Shown: positions 15,586 through 24,270 of the stretch, in pieces
Layout of the letters: every line of letters starts with the position of its first letter
Numbering within the stretch: position 1 is the stretch's first letter
Source of the DNA: Streptococcus sp. DD10
GTDB lineage: Bacteria; Bacillota; Bacilli; Lactobacillales; Streptococcaceae
NCBI RefSeq assembly: GCF_001578805.1
Contig: NZ_KQ969160.1
Location: 87,630 to 144,906, forward strand
Direction of reading: 5' to 3'
DNA: 57,277 nucleotides
Translations under genes and position numbers: made by a program
The notes under the pieces: generated by a model
Database searches by the model: none
Seen by the model: the letters and a program-made list of their open reading frames with translations, nothing else
What the model was told of the DNA's origin: nothing

Positions 15586-18500
15586 TTAAGCCTTAATATC
15601 ACTTCGCCATTTTTTATAGGCTTCCTGTGCTGAGGTTGCCATAATAAACTTAAAAATCTCCTCATTTGAAAATAGTTTTTCAAATGTTCCCTCACTAGAT
15701 TGAGAAAGGTTAATAATTAAATCCTCGAATTCTTTTGGAAATAGCGAGTTCTTAAACATCGCATAATCATTGCTTTTAGCTATCGAACGTTGGCGTTCAC
15801 TTGGATTTTGAACGACTTGTTTGACAATCAAGTCCAAAATAACTTGGTCTTCTTCGGTAAATACATCTGGAAATTGTGAGTTGATTTTATTTAAAATTTC
15901 CGTCAACGTATCTTTTTCTTCTGGTGGTTTTACAGCAGGGTTGATACTTTTTTGCTGTTTATAAATCGAACCTTCCTTTTTAATCAAAAGAATAGATTCT
16001 TCATTATCCTTGACTAGCTTATAGTAATCCATGCGAACTTTATCTGAAATATCAACAACTTCTTGACTATTTGTCGGAAGTAAAGAAATCAAATAGTTGA
16101 TAAAAATATACTCTGAAAGCAGTTCTTTATCAAATAAACGAACTAGCTGGGAAATGTAATTGTATTTTTCTCTAAAACCTCGCAAAAGAGTTCTAAACTC
16201 ATATTTAACTGAATCTTCCAGTTGATTATATCTTCCAATTATAGATTGAAAACTATTAGCCAATCTCCCCAATAACTTCTCATCCTGTATATAGTTTGAG
16301 GATTGGTAAAGAGCGATAACTTTCTCAACATCATCAGTATTATATAGATGGTATTTCCTGATTTTTTCCTTAGCATCATACAGAAGATTTGGGTCAATAG
16401 CTTGGTCAAGGGTTGAAGATTCATAAAAAGGCTGAAAGGCTTCTTTAATGTCTTCGGCAGTATTTTTAAAATCAAGTACAAAAGTATCCGTTTTTCCTTG
16501 CATCGTTCGATTTAAACGTGAAAGAGTTTGAACAGCCTTAACGCCACGCAGTTTTTTATCAACAAACATGGTGTGAAGCTGTGGTTCATCAAAGCCAGTT
16601 TGGTATTTTTCTGCAACAATCAGCACATTATACTGAGAGCTAGCAAATACCTCTTTAAGCTGATTTTCTTTGATACCATTCATTTTAGGCTCAGTATATT
16701 CTTCTCCATCATCACTTACTTCACCTGAAAATGAAACCAAGGTATCCATATCCGTATAACCTTTTTCTCCAATGTAGCGTTTAAACTCTTTCATATAACG
16801 AACCGCTGCCAAGCGAGACGAAGTCACAACCATAGCCTTCCCTTTACCGCCAATCGCATGACGCGTTTTCTCTCTAAATAGCTCAACCATCACTTCTGTT
16901 TTTTGTGCTAAATTATAAGGATGTAGGTCAGCATATCGAGCAATGGCACGTTTAGCTTGTGAAGCTGGTAATTCAGGGTCATCTGGAACTAATTTCGAAA
17001 TCTGATAAGCCGTATGATAGGTCATATAGTTCTGTAAAACATCCAAAATAAAACCTTCCTCAATCGCTTGACGCATCGAGTAGACATGATAAGGATGGAA
17101 TGTTCCATCTGGCATTTGCTGACCAAATAATTCAAGTGTTTTTGCCTTTGGGGTTGCCGTGAAAGCGTAAAAAGAAATGTTACCGTGCCTTCCTTGTCCA
17201 AGCAGGGTGTCATTAAGTGCATCTTCCTTATCTCGTGCCTTACTTGCCTCCTCCTCGTCAAATTCTTCCCACTCTTTCAAAGCCTCCTCTCTATCTGATA
17301 AGGCTATTTTTAACTTTTGTGAAGCCGAGCCAGTCTGTGACGAATGGGCTTCATCGACAATAACCGCAAATCGTTTCCCAGCTGTCGATTCAACTTCTTG
17401 ATAAATAACAGGGAATTTTTGCAAAGTAGTAATGATAATTTGCTTTCCATCATTGATAGCCTTTAGCAAATCTTTAGAAGATTTATTATCTCCAATCGTT
17501 TCCACCAAACCTGTCGTTGCATCAAAGGAAGTGATGGTTTGTTGCAATTGACGGTCTAAGACGGTCCTGTCTGTAACGATTATAATCGAATGAAAAATCG
17601 GCTGATTATCATCGTTGTGCAATTTTTGTAAATGGTAGGACAACCACGCAATGGAGTTTGATTTCCCTGAACCAGCCGAGTGTTGAATCAGAAAATGTTG
17701 ACCAGAGCCTTTTTGCTTGGTATCCGCAACCAACTTTCGTACCACATCAAGCTGATGATAACGTGGGAAAATCAATGTCTGTTTTTCTACTGTTTTTCCG
17801 CTTGTATCCTTTTCATGCTTGACTTCTAAGTTGATAAAGCTTTGCAAAATATCCATCAGAGCATCTTTTTGTAGTACTTTTTCCCAGAGATAGGCGGTTG
17901 GGTAGCCTGATGGATTTTCTGGGTTACCAGCCCTACCAACATTCCCAGCTCCGTTTGATCCTTGATTAAAGGGCAAGAAAAAAGTTTTCTCCCCAGCTAG
18001 TTTGGTTGTCATCCATGCTTGGTTCAAGTCTACGGCGAAATAAACTAATATACGGTGATTAAACTGAAAAACTGTTTCTTTGGGGTCACGGTCAAACATA
18101 AACTGTTTTTTGGCGTGTTCAACGGATTGCCCCTTCAATTGATTTTTGAGTTCAAGTGCAACCAGCGGGATACCATTGATTGAGAGAACCATATCAAGGG
18201 TGTTATGATTATGGGGGCTATAGGCAAATTGCCTGATTACTTGCGTTTTATTGGCTTGATAAGCCTTGATAATGTCGTCATTTAAGGCAGATGAAGGGCG
18301 AAACTGAACTACCTTAAAATGAACCCCTCTGTCTTTAATCCCCTTTCGAAGAATATGCAAGATACCATGTTGAGAGACCTCCTGCTCAAAGCGTTTATAG
18401 AAACTTTCCACAGGGTCAGCTCCAACTATTTTTTCATATCTCGCCCACTTCTTTTCTTGGGTTTCTTTGACAAACTGAACAAGTGTTTCTAGCTCCAACC

Positions 18501-18612
18501 CCTTAGTTGCATCATAGCGCGACTCCTGAAAGGTCGTTTTTGTCCAACCTCCAGATGGTGAGGTCAGCCATGTTTCGATATCTTGCTCAAAGCGTTTTTC
18601 ATTATCTTCCAT
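15586..18612 (-). CDS. hsdR: Type I restriction enzyme, R (motor/nuclease) subunit
   Basis: 1008 residues from the ATG at 18612, one base after the stop of the HEPN-motif gene (GGAATAATATG). Longer starts inside that gene are possible but lack support. The N-terminal PD-(D/E)xK nuclease shows Asp140 and ELK at 154-156. A superfamily 2 helicase follows, with Walker A HSAGSGKS (311-318), DEAH at 420-423 and TATPKAKTL, and a C-terminal domain contacts HsdM/HsdS. The subunit translocates and cuts DNA lacking the site-specific methylation made by HsdM and HsdS. No frameshift is seen. It is the last gene of the operon hsdM-hsdS-HEPN-hsdR. Confidence 0.95.
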   Translation of the reverse strand: MEDNEKRFEQDIETWLTSPSGGWTKTTFQESRYDATKGLELETLVQFVKETQEKKWARYEKIVGADPVESFYKRFEQEVSQHGILHILRKGIKDRGVHFKVVQFRPSSALNDDIIKAYQANKTQVIRQFAYSPHNHNTLDMVLSINGIPLVALELKNQLKGQSVEHAKKQFMFDRDPKETVFQFNHRILVYFAVDLNQAWMTTKLAGEKTFFLPFNQGSNGAGNVGRAGNPENPSGYPTAYLWEKVLQKDALMDILQSFINLEVKHEKDTSGKTVEKQTLIFPRYHQLDVVRKLVADTKQKGSGQHFLIQHSAGSGKSNSIAWLSYHLQKLHNDDNQPIFHSIIIVTDRTVLDRQLQQTITSFDATTGLVETIGDNKSSKDLLKAINDGKQIIITTLQKFPVIYQEVESTAGKRFAVIVDEAHSSQTGSASQKLKIALSDREEALKEWEEFDEEEASKARDKEDALNDTLLGQGRHGNISFYAFTATPKAKTLELFGQQMPDGTFHPYHVYSMRQAIEEGFILDVLQNYMTYHTAYQISKLVPDDPELPASQAKRAIARYADLHPYNLAQKTEVMVELFREKTRHAIGGKGKAMVVTSSRLAAVRYMKEFKRYIGEKGYTDMDTLVSFSGEVSDDGEEYTEPKMNGIKENQLKEVFASSQYNVLIVAEKYQTGFDEPQLHTMFVDKKLRGVKAVQTLSRLNRTMQGKTDTFVLDFKNTAEDIKEAFQPFYESSTLDQAIDPNLLYDAKEKIRKYHLYNTDDVEKVIALYQSSNYIQDEKLLGRLANSFQSIIGRYNQLEDSVKYEFRTLLRGFREKYNYISQLVRLFDKELLSEYIFINYLISLLPTNSQEVVDISDKVRMDYYKLVKDNEESILLIKKEGSIYKQQKSINPAVKPPEEKDTLTEILNKINSQFPDVFTEEDQVILDLIVKQVVQNPSERQRSIAKSNDYAMFKNSLFPKEFEDLIINLSQSSEGTFEKLFSNEEIFKFIMATSAQEAYKKWRSDIKA

Positions 18613-18613
18613 A

Positions 18614-19756
18614 TTATTCCTTATCTTCTTCATCGTTTTCCGATGAACTTTCTTGCTCATCATTTCCTAACACGCCTATCTGAGAGATAGTTGTATTTTG
18701 CATTATTTTTGATATACGTTCAGCATGAGAATTAGCAATCTCTGCCATAGTAGGTGCAATGGTTTTGGAAATATCTATTCTAGGAATAGTTATACTATTC
18801 ATTGCCTTTGCTATTATTTCTCCTAACAGAATTGCATTGTGGACCGGTATTGTCTTTGTGTAGGCTTCAACCGCTTTTTGAAATTGTTTCGACATTTCAA
18901 GAAGTCCTTGTAGCGCAACAGTTGAAACCTTTGTATTTTGGTAAAATTTCCTTTCAAGTAGCTCAGCTTGGATTTCGTGAAATCTGTTAGCATAGGTTCG
19001 AACTTCATTTCTACAGAACTGTAAGTCCTTAAAACTCATTTCTTTATGATGGGCAACCTTGTTTCGAACATTTCGAATCTTCGTTATGACTTCTTCATCA
19101 ATATCGTGCCTTGGTAATAAAGGTTTTATATTTATTTCCCACAGACTTCGAAATTCTATCTTTTCAGTTAGCTTTTGAAGTTTCTCGTATAGATTTCTAT
19201 TTTTACTAATACCACAAAATTCATAGGAGTCCCCGACTGCTAACCAATCTTTCGCAAACAAAAATTTTTCTAGCTGGCTCAAATCCAAATCTTCAACATA
19301 ATCATTTAGGGTTTGTTTTTTTCGTTCATCAGTGGCAGCGGTCACATCATAAAAATGGTAAATGAAGTAAAAAATTTTTCTTAAGTTGGTTTCATAATCA
19401 AGGAGAGTCGAGTAACATTTTTTCGCATAATAGGCTGATAAATCAGCAGAATATTGAGTTACTTCAAAATATTGACTCAAAATCCCACTTATCCTTGCTC
19501 GAAACTTATCATAGAAATACGCCTTTCTCCAATGAACATCAACCATTGCTTTTAATCGACAATGGAGGATATTATCTGATTTTCTAATGATTGTTTTAAA
19601 TTGTAGCGGGTTATCCTCTGGGAAAGTACAAGCAAGCGTATTGGTCTGCTCTAATTGACTAATCTCACGATTATTTTCGAAGGATTTCCAAAATAACTGG
19701 CATAAATCTTCATCATTAGTTTTTGGTTTTAGCAATAGTTCAAAATCAACCTTCAT
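18614..19756 (-). CDS. HEPN-motif protein embedded in the type I restriction operon
   Basis: 380 residues, cytoplasmic, with an acidic tail (NDEQESSSENDEEDKE). The key motif is RNVRNKVAHHKE: residues 231-236 read R-N-K-V-A-H, the R-x4-H signature of HEPN RNases (Abi, RloC/PrrC and toxin families). A helical block at about 105-136 and the charged helix around 195-215 could complete an all-alpha HEPN fold. The gene starts inside the last 11 bases of hsdS and stops one base before hsdR, so it is translated with the restriction enzyme. By analogy with anticodon nucleases guarding type I systems (PrrC with EcoprrI), it may act as a backup when restriction is inhibited. It lacks the ATPase of PrrC/RloC, so the trigger would differ. 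Exact family not recognised. Confidence 0.72.
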   Translation of the reverse strand: MKVDFELLLKPKTNDEDLCQLFWKSFENNREISQLEQTNTLACTFPEDNPLQFKTIIRKSDNILHCRLKAMVDVHWRKAYFYDKFRARISGILSQYFEVTQYSADLSAYYAKKCYSTLLDYETNLRKIFYFIYHFYDVTAATDERKKQTLNDYVEDLDLSQLEKFLFAKDWLAVGDSYEFCGISKNRNLYEKLQKLTEKIEFRSLWEINIKPLLPRHDIDEEVITKIRNVRNKVAHHKEMSFKDLQFCRNEVRTYANRFHEIQAELLERKFYQNTKVSTVALQGLLEMSKQFQKAVEAYTKTIPVHNAILLGEIIAKAMNSITIPRIDISKTIAPTMAEIANSHAERISKIMQNTTISQIGVLGNDEQESSSENDEEDKE

Positions 19757-21077
19757 CTTCTTCTACCTGCTTTTTGCCTGTTACATACTCATAAATCATC
19801 GACTTCTTATAGCTTTCGTATTCGGAAATAAGGTTTTCCTTTTCTGTTATAATAGCATCTATTTGGGCTGTTTTTAGGTCGAGGAAGTCGGCAATCATCT
19901 CGCCATCTTCAAAAGATAAATCTGGGATATAATAATTTTGAATAAATTGAGTAGAAATACGTTTCAAACCAGCTACACCAGTCATTGTTGATGAACCAAT
20001 ATTTATAAAATTACTATTTTGTAGATAATAAAACAAATATCTTGAACTGAACTCCCCCTTTTTTTCATTCCTGATGGTAAATATTTCTGATGTTCCGAAA
20101 CCTATACCATTTAACAAATTTGAAACAATTGCAATGTTTCCATTCTCAAAAGAAGGACGAACCTTAGCTAGAACAATATCTCCATTTGCAAAATAATTAT
20201 ATTTTCCCCTCAATGAACCAATTTCTTGCTGTAAATCATTAATAGTATAGCCGTTTTTCAATCTGTCCATAGGTAGAAACGTAGCCAAGTCATCATTTGA
20301 AAAATTATCGTTGTATTGAGGGTTGATTTGCACAATATACTTTATTTTTGTATAATCCCACCCCTCTGGAATATCCCCTATCCAATCGATACCAGACGGC
20401 ACCATCGTCACACTTGGGTCAAGTCCTTTTGTGACAATTTCTGTAATCAGCGATTGTTTATAGGCTTTTAACTCCTCGATGGATTTCTTACTATCACTGA
20501 TAATCTCATCAATCAAAGTTATTTTTTGGTCGAGAAAGTTGGCAATTTTTTGTTGTTCGGAAATAGGAGGGATTGGAATTAACAACCGATTTAATTTCTC
20601 GGATGGGATTCTCATTCTTATAGTGTTTAATTTCCCATTACCCGACTCTTTAATCAAAATACCATTTCCTAATCCCAGCAAACTTCTTTGAAATTGTTCA
20701 GATTGAAAAAGGTAGCAATAATAGTTGATGTCATCTCTATCATTATCCGAGTAATAAGTATAATATACTGGACTTACTGCCCCTAACCAACTAGAAAGAC
20801 CAACTGCACCAGCCAAAATATTCATACTATTCACGACAATATCGTTTGGTCGTGCTACTTTATAAGCAGATAAATCTTCTTTAGCCTTATTTCCTCCCCC
20901 TGTTTTTTCTGAGTATGGAAAAACTCCGTTTTCTACTGACAAAGATAGGATAAAATTCGTAATAATTGGGTCATTTTTTTCTTTACGTTCACTGAGTACA
21001 TATTTCCATCGTCTTAATTCCCACTCCTCAGGAATCTCTCCTATCCATTCAACACCACTGTTTTTCATCTTTCTCAT
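19746..21077 (-). CDS. hsdS: Type I restriction-modification specificity subunit
   Basis: 443 residues from the ATG at 21077, which shares a base with the hsdM stop (TGATG) and has GGAGG seven bases upstream. A GTG one codon earlier and an ATG three codons later are alternatives. It has two target recognition domains, each introduced by the same motif (SGVEWIGEIPEEW and SGIDWIGDIPEGW). Each is followed by a conserved coiled spacer (IANFLDQKITLIDEIISDSKKSIEELKAYKQ and IADFLDLKTAQIDAIITEKENL, in shortened form). The two domains read the two halves of a bipartite DNA site. Only one hsdS and no recombinase are present, so there is no sign of phase-variable shuffling. The target sequence cannot be predicted. 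Confidence 0.94.
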   Translation of the reverse strand: MRKMKNSGVEWIGEIPEEWELRRWKYVLSERKEKNDPIITNFILSLSVENGVFPYSEKTGGGNKAKEDLSAYKVARPNDIVVNSMNILAGAVGLSSWLGAVSPVYYTYYSDNDRDDINYYCYLFQSEQFQRSLLGLGNGILIKESGNGKLNTIRMRIPSEKLNRLLIPIPPISEQQKIANFLDQKITLIDEIISDSKKSIEELKAYKQSLITEIVTKGLDPSVTMVPSGIDWIGDIPEGWDYTKIKYIVQINPQYNDNFSNDDLATFLPMDRLKNGYTINDLQQEIGSLRGKYNYFANGDIVLAKVRPSFENGNIAIVSNLLNGIGFGTSEIFTIRNEKKGEFSSRYLFYYLQNSNFINIGSSTMTGVAGLKRISTQFIQNYYIPDLSFEDGEMIADFLDLKTAQIDAIITEKENLISEYESYKKSMIYEYVTGKKQVEEDEG

Positions 21078-22873
21078 CACAAGTCCTCCAAGTCATTGCT
21101 ACTCAGAGATTCGAAGTTTTTTACAATTTTCTCCTCTAAGGCTTTGATACGCTTTGCGATAACCTCTGATCTTTCTGGTGCTTGGTATTTATAAAACAAG
21201 CGTGTAAAGGGGATTTCATAGCCAATCTTGGTTTTCTTTTTATCCACCCAAGCGTCAGGATTAAAGGGTAGCACTTCTCGAGCTATATAGGAGTCAATAT
21301 CCTCTGTCAGTGGGATATCCTCGGTATCTCGTTTGCTGGTGTCGGCTTCTACTTTCCTATTTTTCTTGCGGATGATTGTTCCATTTTCATCATAGAGAGG
21401 GGTTTCAACGGTCACTTTTTGATAACCAAAAAAGTCATTATCAAAGATTTTAGACTCTACCATGGTATCACCTTCGGTATAGGTTTTATTGGCAAATTCT
21501 CCGTAAGCCTGTACGATGAGTTCTCGCTGAGCTTTTTTGATATCCACCCTCTTATCACCGATATTTTTCCGCCGTTTGGCAAAAGCCTTGCTGGCATCCA
21601 GCAACTGCACTTTCCCATGACGCTCCTTAGCCTTATTTTTAGTGATAATCCAGATGTAGGTTGAAATTCCAGTATTATAAAACAAGTCTGTCGGTAGCTG
21701 AATAATCGCCTCCAACCAGTCGTTCATGATAACATGCTCACGGATTGCAGACTCCCCACCGCCAGCATTGCCAGAAAAGAGAGCCGAACCGTTATGAATA
21801 ATTGCCATACGACCTGTATCTTTCAGCTTAGAAATGCCATTTAGCTGAAAAAGAAGCTGACCATCTGATATTTTGGGAAGCCCCACGCCAAAACGACCTT
21901 TTTCTCCTAATTCAGCCTCTTCTTTTACGGCATTTTGGTCTTTCTTCCAGTCAATACCAAATGGAGGGTTTGAAATCAAGTAGTCAAAGGTATAACCTGA
22001 AAAAGCATCCTTGGAAAGAGTAGAGCCCAAAGCCATATTATCAGGATTTCCACCTCGAATCATGGTGTCTGCCTTAGCAATTGCATAGGTCTCTGGGTTT
22101 ATCTCTTGACCAAAGGTTGTAACGTCTGCATCGGCATCAAGATCTTTGATTCTCTCCATCATGGCTGAAAGCATCTGAGATGTTCCCATAGTCTGGTCGT
22201 AAATCGTCCGTACGATAGGCTTATCTGATGGATTTTCATCGATTAGGAGAATGTCTGTCATCAAGTAGATAATATCCCTACTGGTAAAGTGAGCCCCAGC
22301 ATCCTCACCGTAACTCTCAGAAAATCGACGAACCAGCTCTTCAAAGATATACCCCATGTCCGTCGAAGTGACAGTATCCGCACCTAAATAGGCTTTCTGG
22401 CTGTTAAACTCTTGAATAACTGCAAACAAGGCATCGTTAGTTGCCATCTTTGAAATCTCTTTGTCGAACTCAAAATTGTCAAGAATGTCTCTAACATTTT
22501 CAGAAAAGCCATTAAGGAAGGCATTGAAATTGTCGTAGATATTTTCAGGATCGCTTAGCAGATTCTCAAAGGTAAAACGACTTGTATTGTAAAATTTATA
22601 ACCAGAAGCATCTGTTAATTTTCTGTCTCTGATTTGCGTAACCTTGATATTTGTCACTGATTTCGCAACCTCAAGTACATCATCTCTTGTCGGTAGCAAG
22701 GTGTCGTGCAACCGTTTAATGACCGTCATCGGCAGAATAACCTTACCGTATTCATGTGGCTTATAAAGCCCTCGTAAAATATCAGCGATATTCCATATCA
22801 AAGAAGCCTTCTCTTTGATATTCGTCGCCATCCTTTCGTGGTGCATTTTTTCATTTGTTATCTGTTCTACCAT
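21077..22873 (-). CDS. hsdM: Type I DNA (adenine-N6) methyltransferase subunit
   Basis: 598 residues. The N-terminal HsdM domain (SLIWNIADILRGLYKPHEYGKVILPMTVIKRL, in part) precedes the methyltransferase core. The catalytic motif IV is NPPF at 302-305. Motif I, which binds S-adenosylmethionine, reads DQTMGTSQM at 226-234 in place of the usual DPxxGTGGF, a variant seen in one HsdM branch. HFTSRDIIYLM before it is typical. With HsdS it methylates adenines at the recognition site to protect host DNA. Two 36-bp palindromic tandem repeats lie in the probable leader. It overlaps hsdS. Confidence 0.95.
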   Translation of the reverse strand: MVEQITNEKMHHERMATNIKEKASLIWNIADILRGLYKPHEYGKVILPMTVIKRLHDTLLPTRDDVLEVAKSVTNIKVTQIRDRKLTDASGYKFYNTSRFTFENLLSDPENIYDNFNAFLNGFSENVRDILDNFEFDKEISKMATNDALFAVIQEFNSQKAYLGADTVTSTDMGYIFEELVRRFSESYGEDAGAHFTSRDIIYLMTDILLIDENPSDKPIVRTIYDQTMGTSQMLSAMMERIKDLDADADVTTFGQEINPETYAIAKADTMIRGGNPDNMALGSTLSKDAFSGYTFDYLISNPPFGIDWKKDQNAVKEEAELGEKGRFGVGLPKISDGQLLFQLNGISKLKDTGRMAIIHNGSALFSGNAGGGESAIREHVIMNDWLEAIIQLPTDLFYNTGISTYIWIITKNKAKERHGKVQLLDASKAFAKRRKNIGDKRVDIKKAQRELIVQAYGEFANKTYTEGDTMVESKIFDNDFFGYQKVTVETPLYDENGTIIRKKNRKVEADTSKRDTEDIPLTEDIDSYIAREVLPFNPDAWVDKKKTKIGYEIPFTRLFYKYQAPERSEVIAKRIKALEEKIVKNFESLSSNDLEDL

Positions 22874-22914
22874 ACTTTATTCCTTCTTGAAATTTTTATG
22901 AAGGGCTGATGGGA

Positions 22915-22986
22915 TTCCTTTATTATGAATATAATAAAGGAAGGGTACCCTTCCTTTATTATGAATATAATAAAGGAAGGGTACCC
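22915..22986. repeat. Two tandem copies of a 36-bp palindromic unit in the hsdM leader
   Basis: The unit (22915-22950, repeated exactly at 22951-22986) contains CCTTTATTAT and ATAATAAAGG as inverted arms, followed by GGAAGGGTACCC. It lies between the probable hsdM -10 box and the ATG, so each unit would form a hairpin in the mRNA. Copy number could vary by slippage and alter expression. Confidence 0.85.
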
Positions 22987-23013
22987 TTCGGGTTTCTTAA
23001 ATTTTCTAGTTCT

Positions 23014-23019
23014 ATTATA
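23014..23019 (-). promoter_or_regulatory. Probable hsd operon promoter (-10)
   Basis: TATAAT on the minus strand about 140 bases before the hsdM ATG. The -35 region is AT-rich without a clear box. The leader it defines contains the tandem palindromes. Confidence 0.5.
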
Positions 23020-23049
23020 GCATATTTGAGGATATTTAAAAAAATCAGG

Positions 23050-23411
23050 ACCACCCGTCAAACGGGTGGTTTGTACCAGGGCTATAAACCCAAATCACCA
23101 GCCGGCGCCTAAAGACGCTGGCTTTCACTTTGTTCAATCCTTATTTCATTTGACTCGTCACTTACCTCTTAAAGAGACTTTAGTATTACTTACCACTATC
23201 CCTAAAGGGATCCTCATATTCTTTTACACTCAAGAATCCAGTGCTATATCATGCTTTACTCGTTCTCAAATTTTTAGACTCGTGAAGAAATCATCCACTG
23301 GATAATTTTTCTTCTCCTTTCGCTTTACAATTGGCTTAAACACCTTTACTGTATTGCGTTTGGAGCTTTTTGTCTCGCACCTAACGGAGCGAGACGGACT
23401 AATAGTCGCAT
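23050..23411 (+). repeat. Structured flanking repeat, right copy (about 362 bp)
   Basis: Right-hand partner of 14835-15197, same orientation, beginning with a perfect hairpin (CCACCCGT/ACGGGTGG) and ending GTCTCGC/GCGAGAC then CGGACTAATAGTCGCAT. On the minus strand a short frame (KVFKPIVKRKEKKNYPVDDF, then FTSLKI and a stop) is nearly the same in both copies, with mostly silent changes. It could be the end of a lost gene. Together the copies bracket 7.85 kb of restriction DNA. Confidence 0.75.
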
Positions 23412-23505
23412 AATGAAAAGGACTTAGCATTTATTCTACACAAAGCTAAGTCCTTTACTTATATGATATGCTAAATTTATACATCTATTTCTGTTGACGC
23501 TACTA

Positions 23506-24138
23506 TTAGTATAACTTACTAAAATCATACAGTTGCGGATAGTGATCGCACTCGGGATTTTTAGGATGGCAGATAGCTCGACCAAAGTATATCATAGCTT
23601 GATGTGCTGCTAACCACTTATCAGGTGGAAGAATTGAACAAACATAATCTTCCACTTCTCTAGGGGTAGCCGACTTCTTCACAATATCATGATGCTTGCA
23701 GATGCGCTCCACATGAGTATCGACAGCAAAAGCAGGAATCCCAAATCCTACACTCATAACGACATTTGCTGTCTTACGTCCTACGCCAGCTAAACTTTCC
23801 AGTTCCTTACGAGTATGAGGAACTTTTCCACCAAAGTCTACTACTAACTGTTGAGCACACTTTTTCATAAACTTAGCCTTATTTCGATAAAGACCCAATG
23901 TTGAGATATAGCTAGCTAAATCACTCTCCGAAGCTACTGCCATAGCTTCAGGGGTAGGATAAGCTTCAAATAGAGCTGGTGTTACTTTATTAACAGCCTT
24001 ATCAGTTGTCTGAGCAGATAAAAGAACTGCAATTACTAATTCAAAATCATTTCGAAAATCAAGGCTAGGTTGAGCATCAGGAAAAAGAGCAATAATTTCT
24101 TCGATAACATACCTAGCACGTTTTTTTGATAATACCAT
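23506..24138 (-). CDS. nth: Endonuclease III (DNA glycosylase/AP lyase)
   Basis: 210 residues, normal length. The helix-hairpin-helix is LAGVGRKTANVV with the catalytic Lys (GRKTA), and the catalytic Asp is in FAVDTHVERI. It removes oxidised pyrimidines and nicks abasic sites. The C-terminal iron-sulfur loop is degenerate: CHPKNPECDHYPQLYDF keeps the first two cysteines (C-x6-C), but the third and fourth are replaced. The cluster is therefore probably absent. The gene lies just outside the right repeat of the restriction island. exoA, of the same repair pathway, lies outside the left one. Confidence 0.93.
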   Translation of the reverse strand: MVLSKKRARYVIEEIIALFPDAQPSLDFRNDFELVIAVLLSAQTTDKAVNKVTPALFEAYPTPEAMAVASESDLASYISTLGLYRNKAKFMKKCAQQLVVDFGGKVPHTRKELESLAGVGRKTANVVMSVGFGIPAFAVDTHVERICKHHDIVKKSATPREVEDYVCSILPPDKWLAAHQAMIYFGRAICHPKNPECDHYPQLYDFSKLY

Positions 24139-24230
24139 AGTTTTTCTTTCTAAGATGAGGGTAAGTATATTATACCATGAAACAAAGATGACTCCTAGAT
24201 TAATGAACTAAAATATCACTAACTAGATGA

Positions 24231-24262
24231 CTAAAAAGGGGATTTTCAATCCCCTCTTTTTA
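24231..24262. terminator. dacA terminator
   Basis: AAAAAGGGGATT and AATCCCCTCTTTTT form a strong hairpin with T-runs in both directions, starting about ten bases after the dacA stop. Confidence 0.8.
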
Positions 24263-24270
24263 ATCTTAAT

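Noticed and set aside
19746-21077. Phase-variable hsdS shuffling
   Set aside because: Only one hsdS is present, with no inverted target-domain copies and no recombinase gene in the window.
22915-22986. CRISPR-like repeat
   Set aside because: Only two directly adjacent units with no spacer between them and no cas genes. They are tandem palindromes, not an array.
23066-23411. Complete IS200/IS605 insertion sequence
   Set aside because: The hairpin-bounded layout is suggestive, but no TnpA or TnpB frame or known terminal motif could be recognised in either copy.
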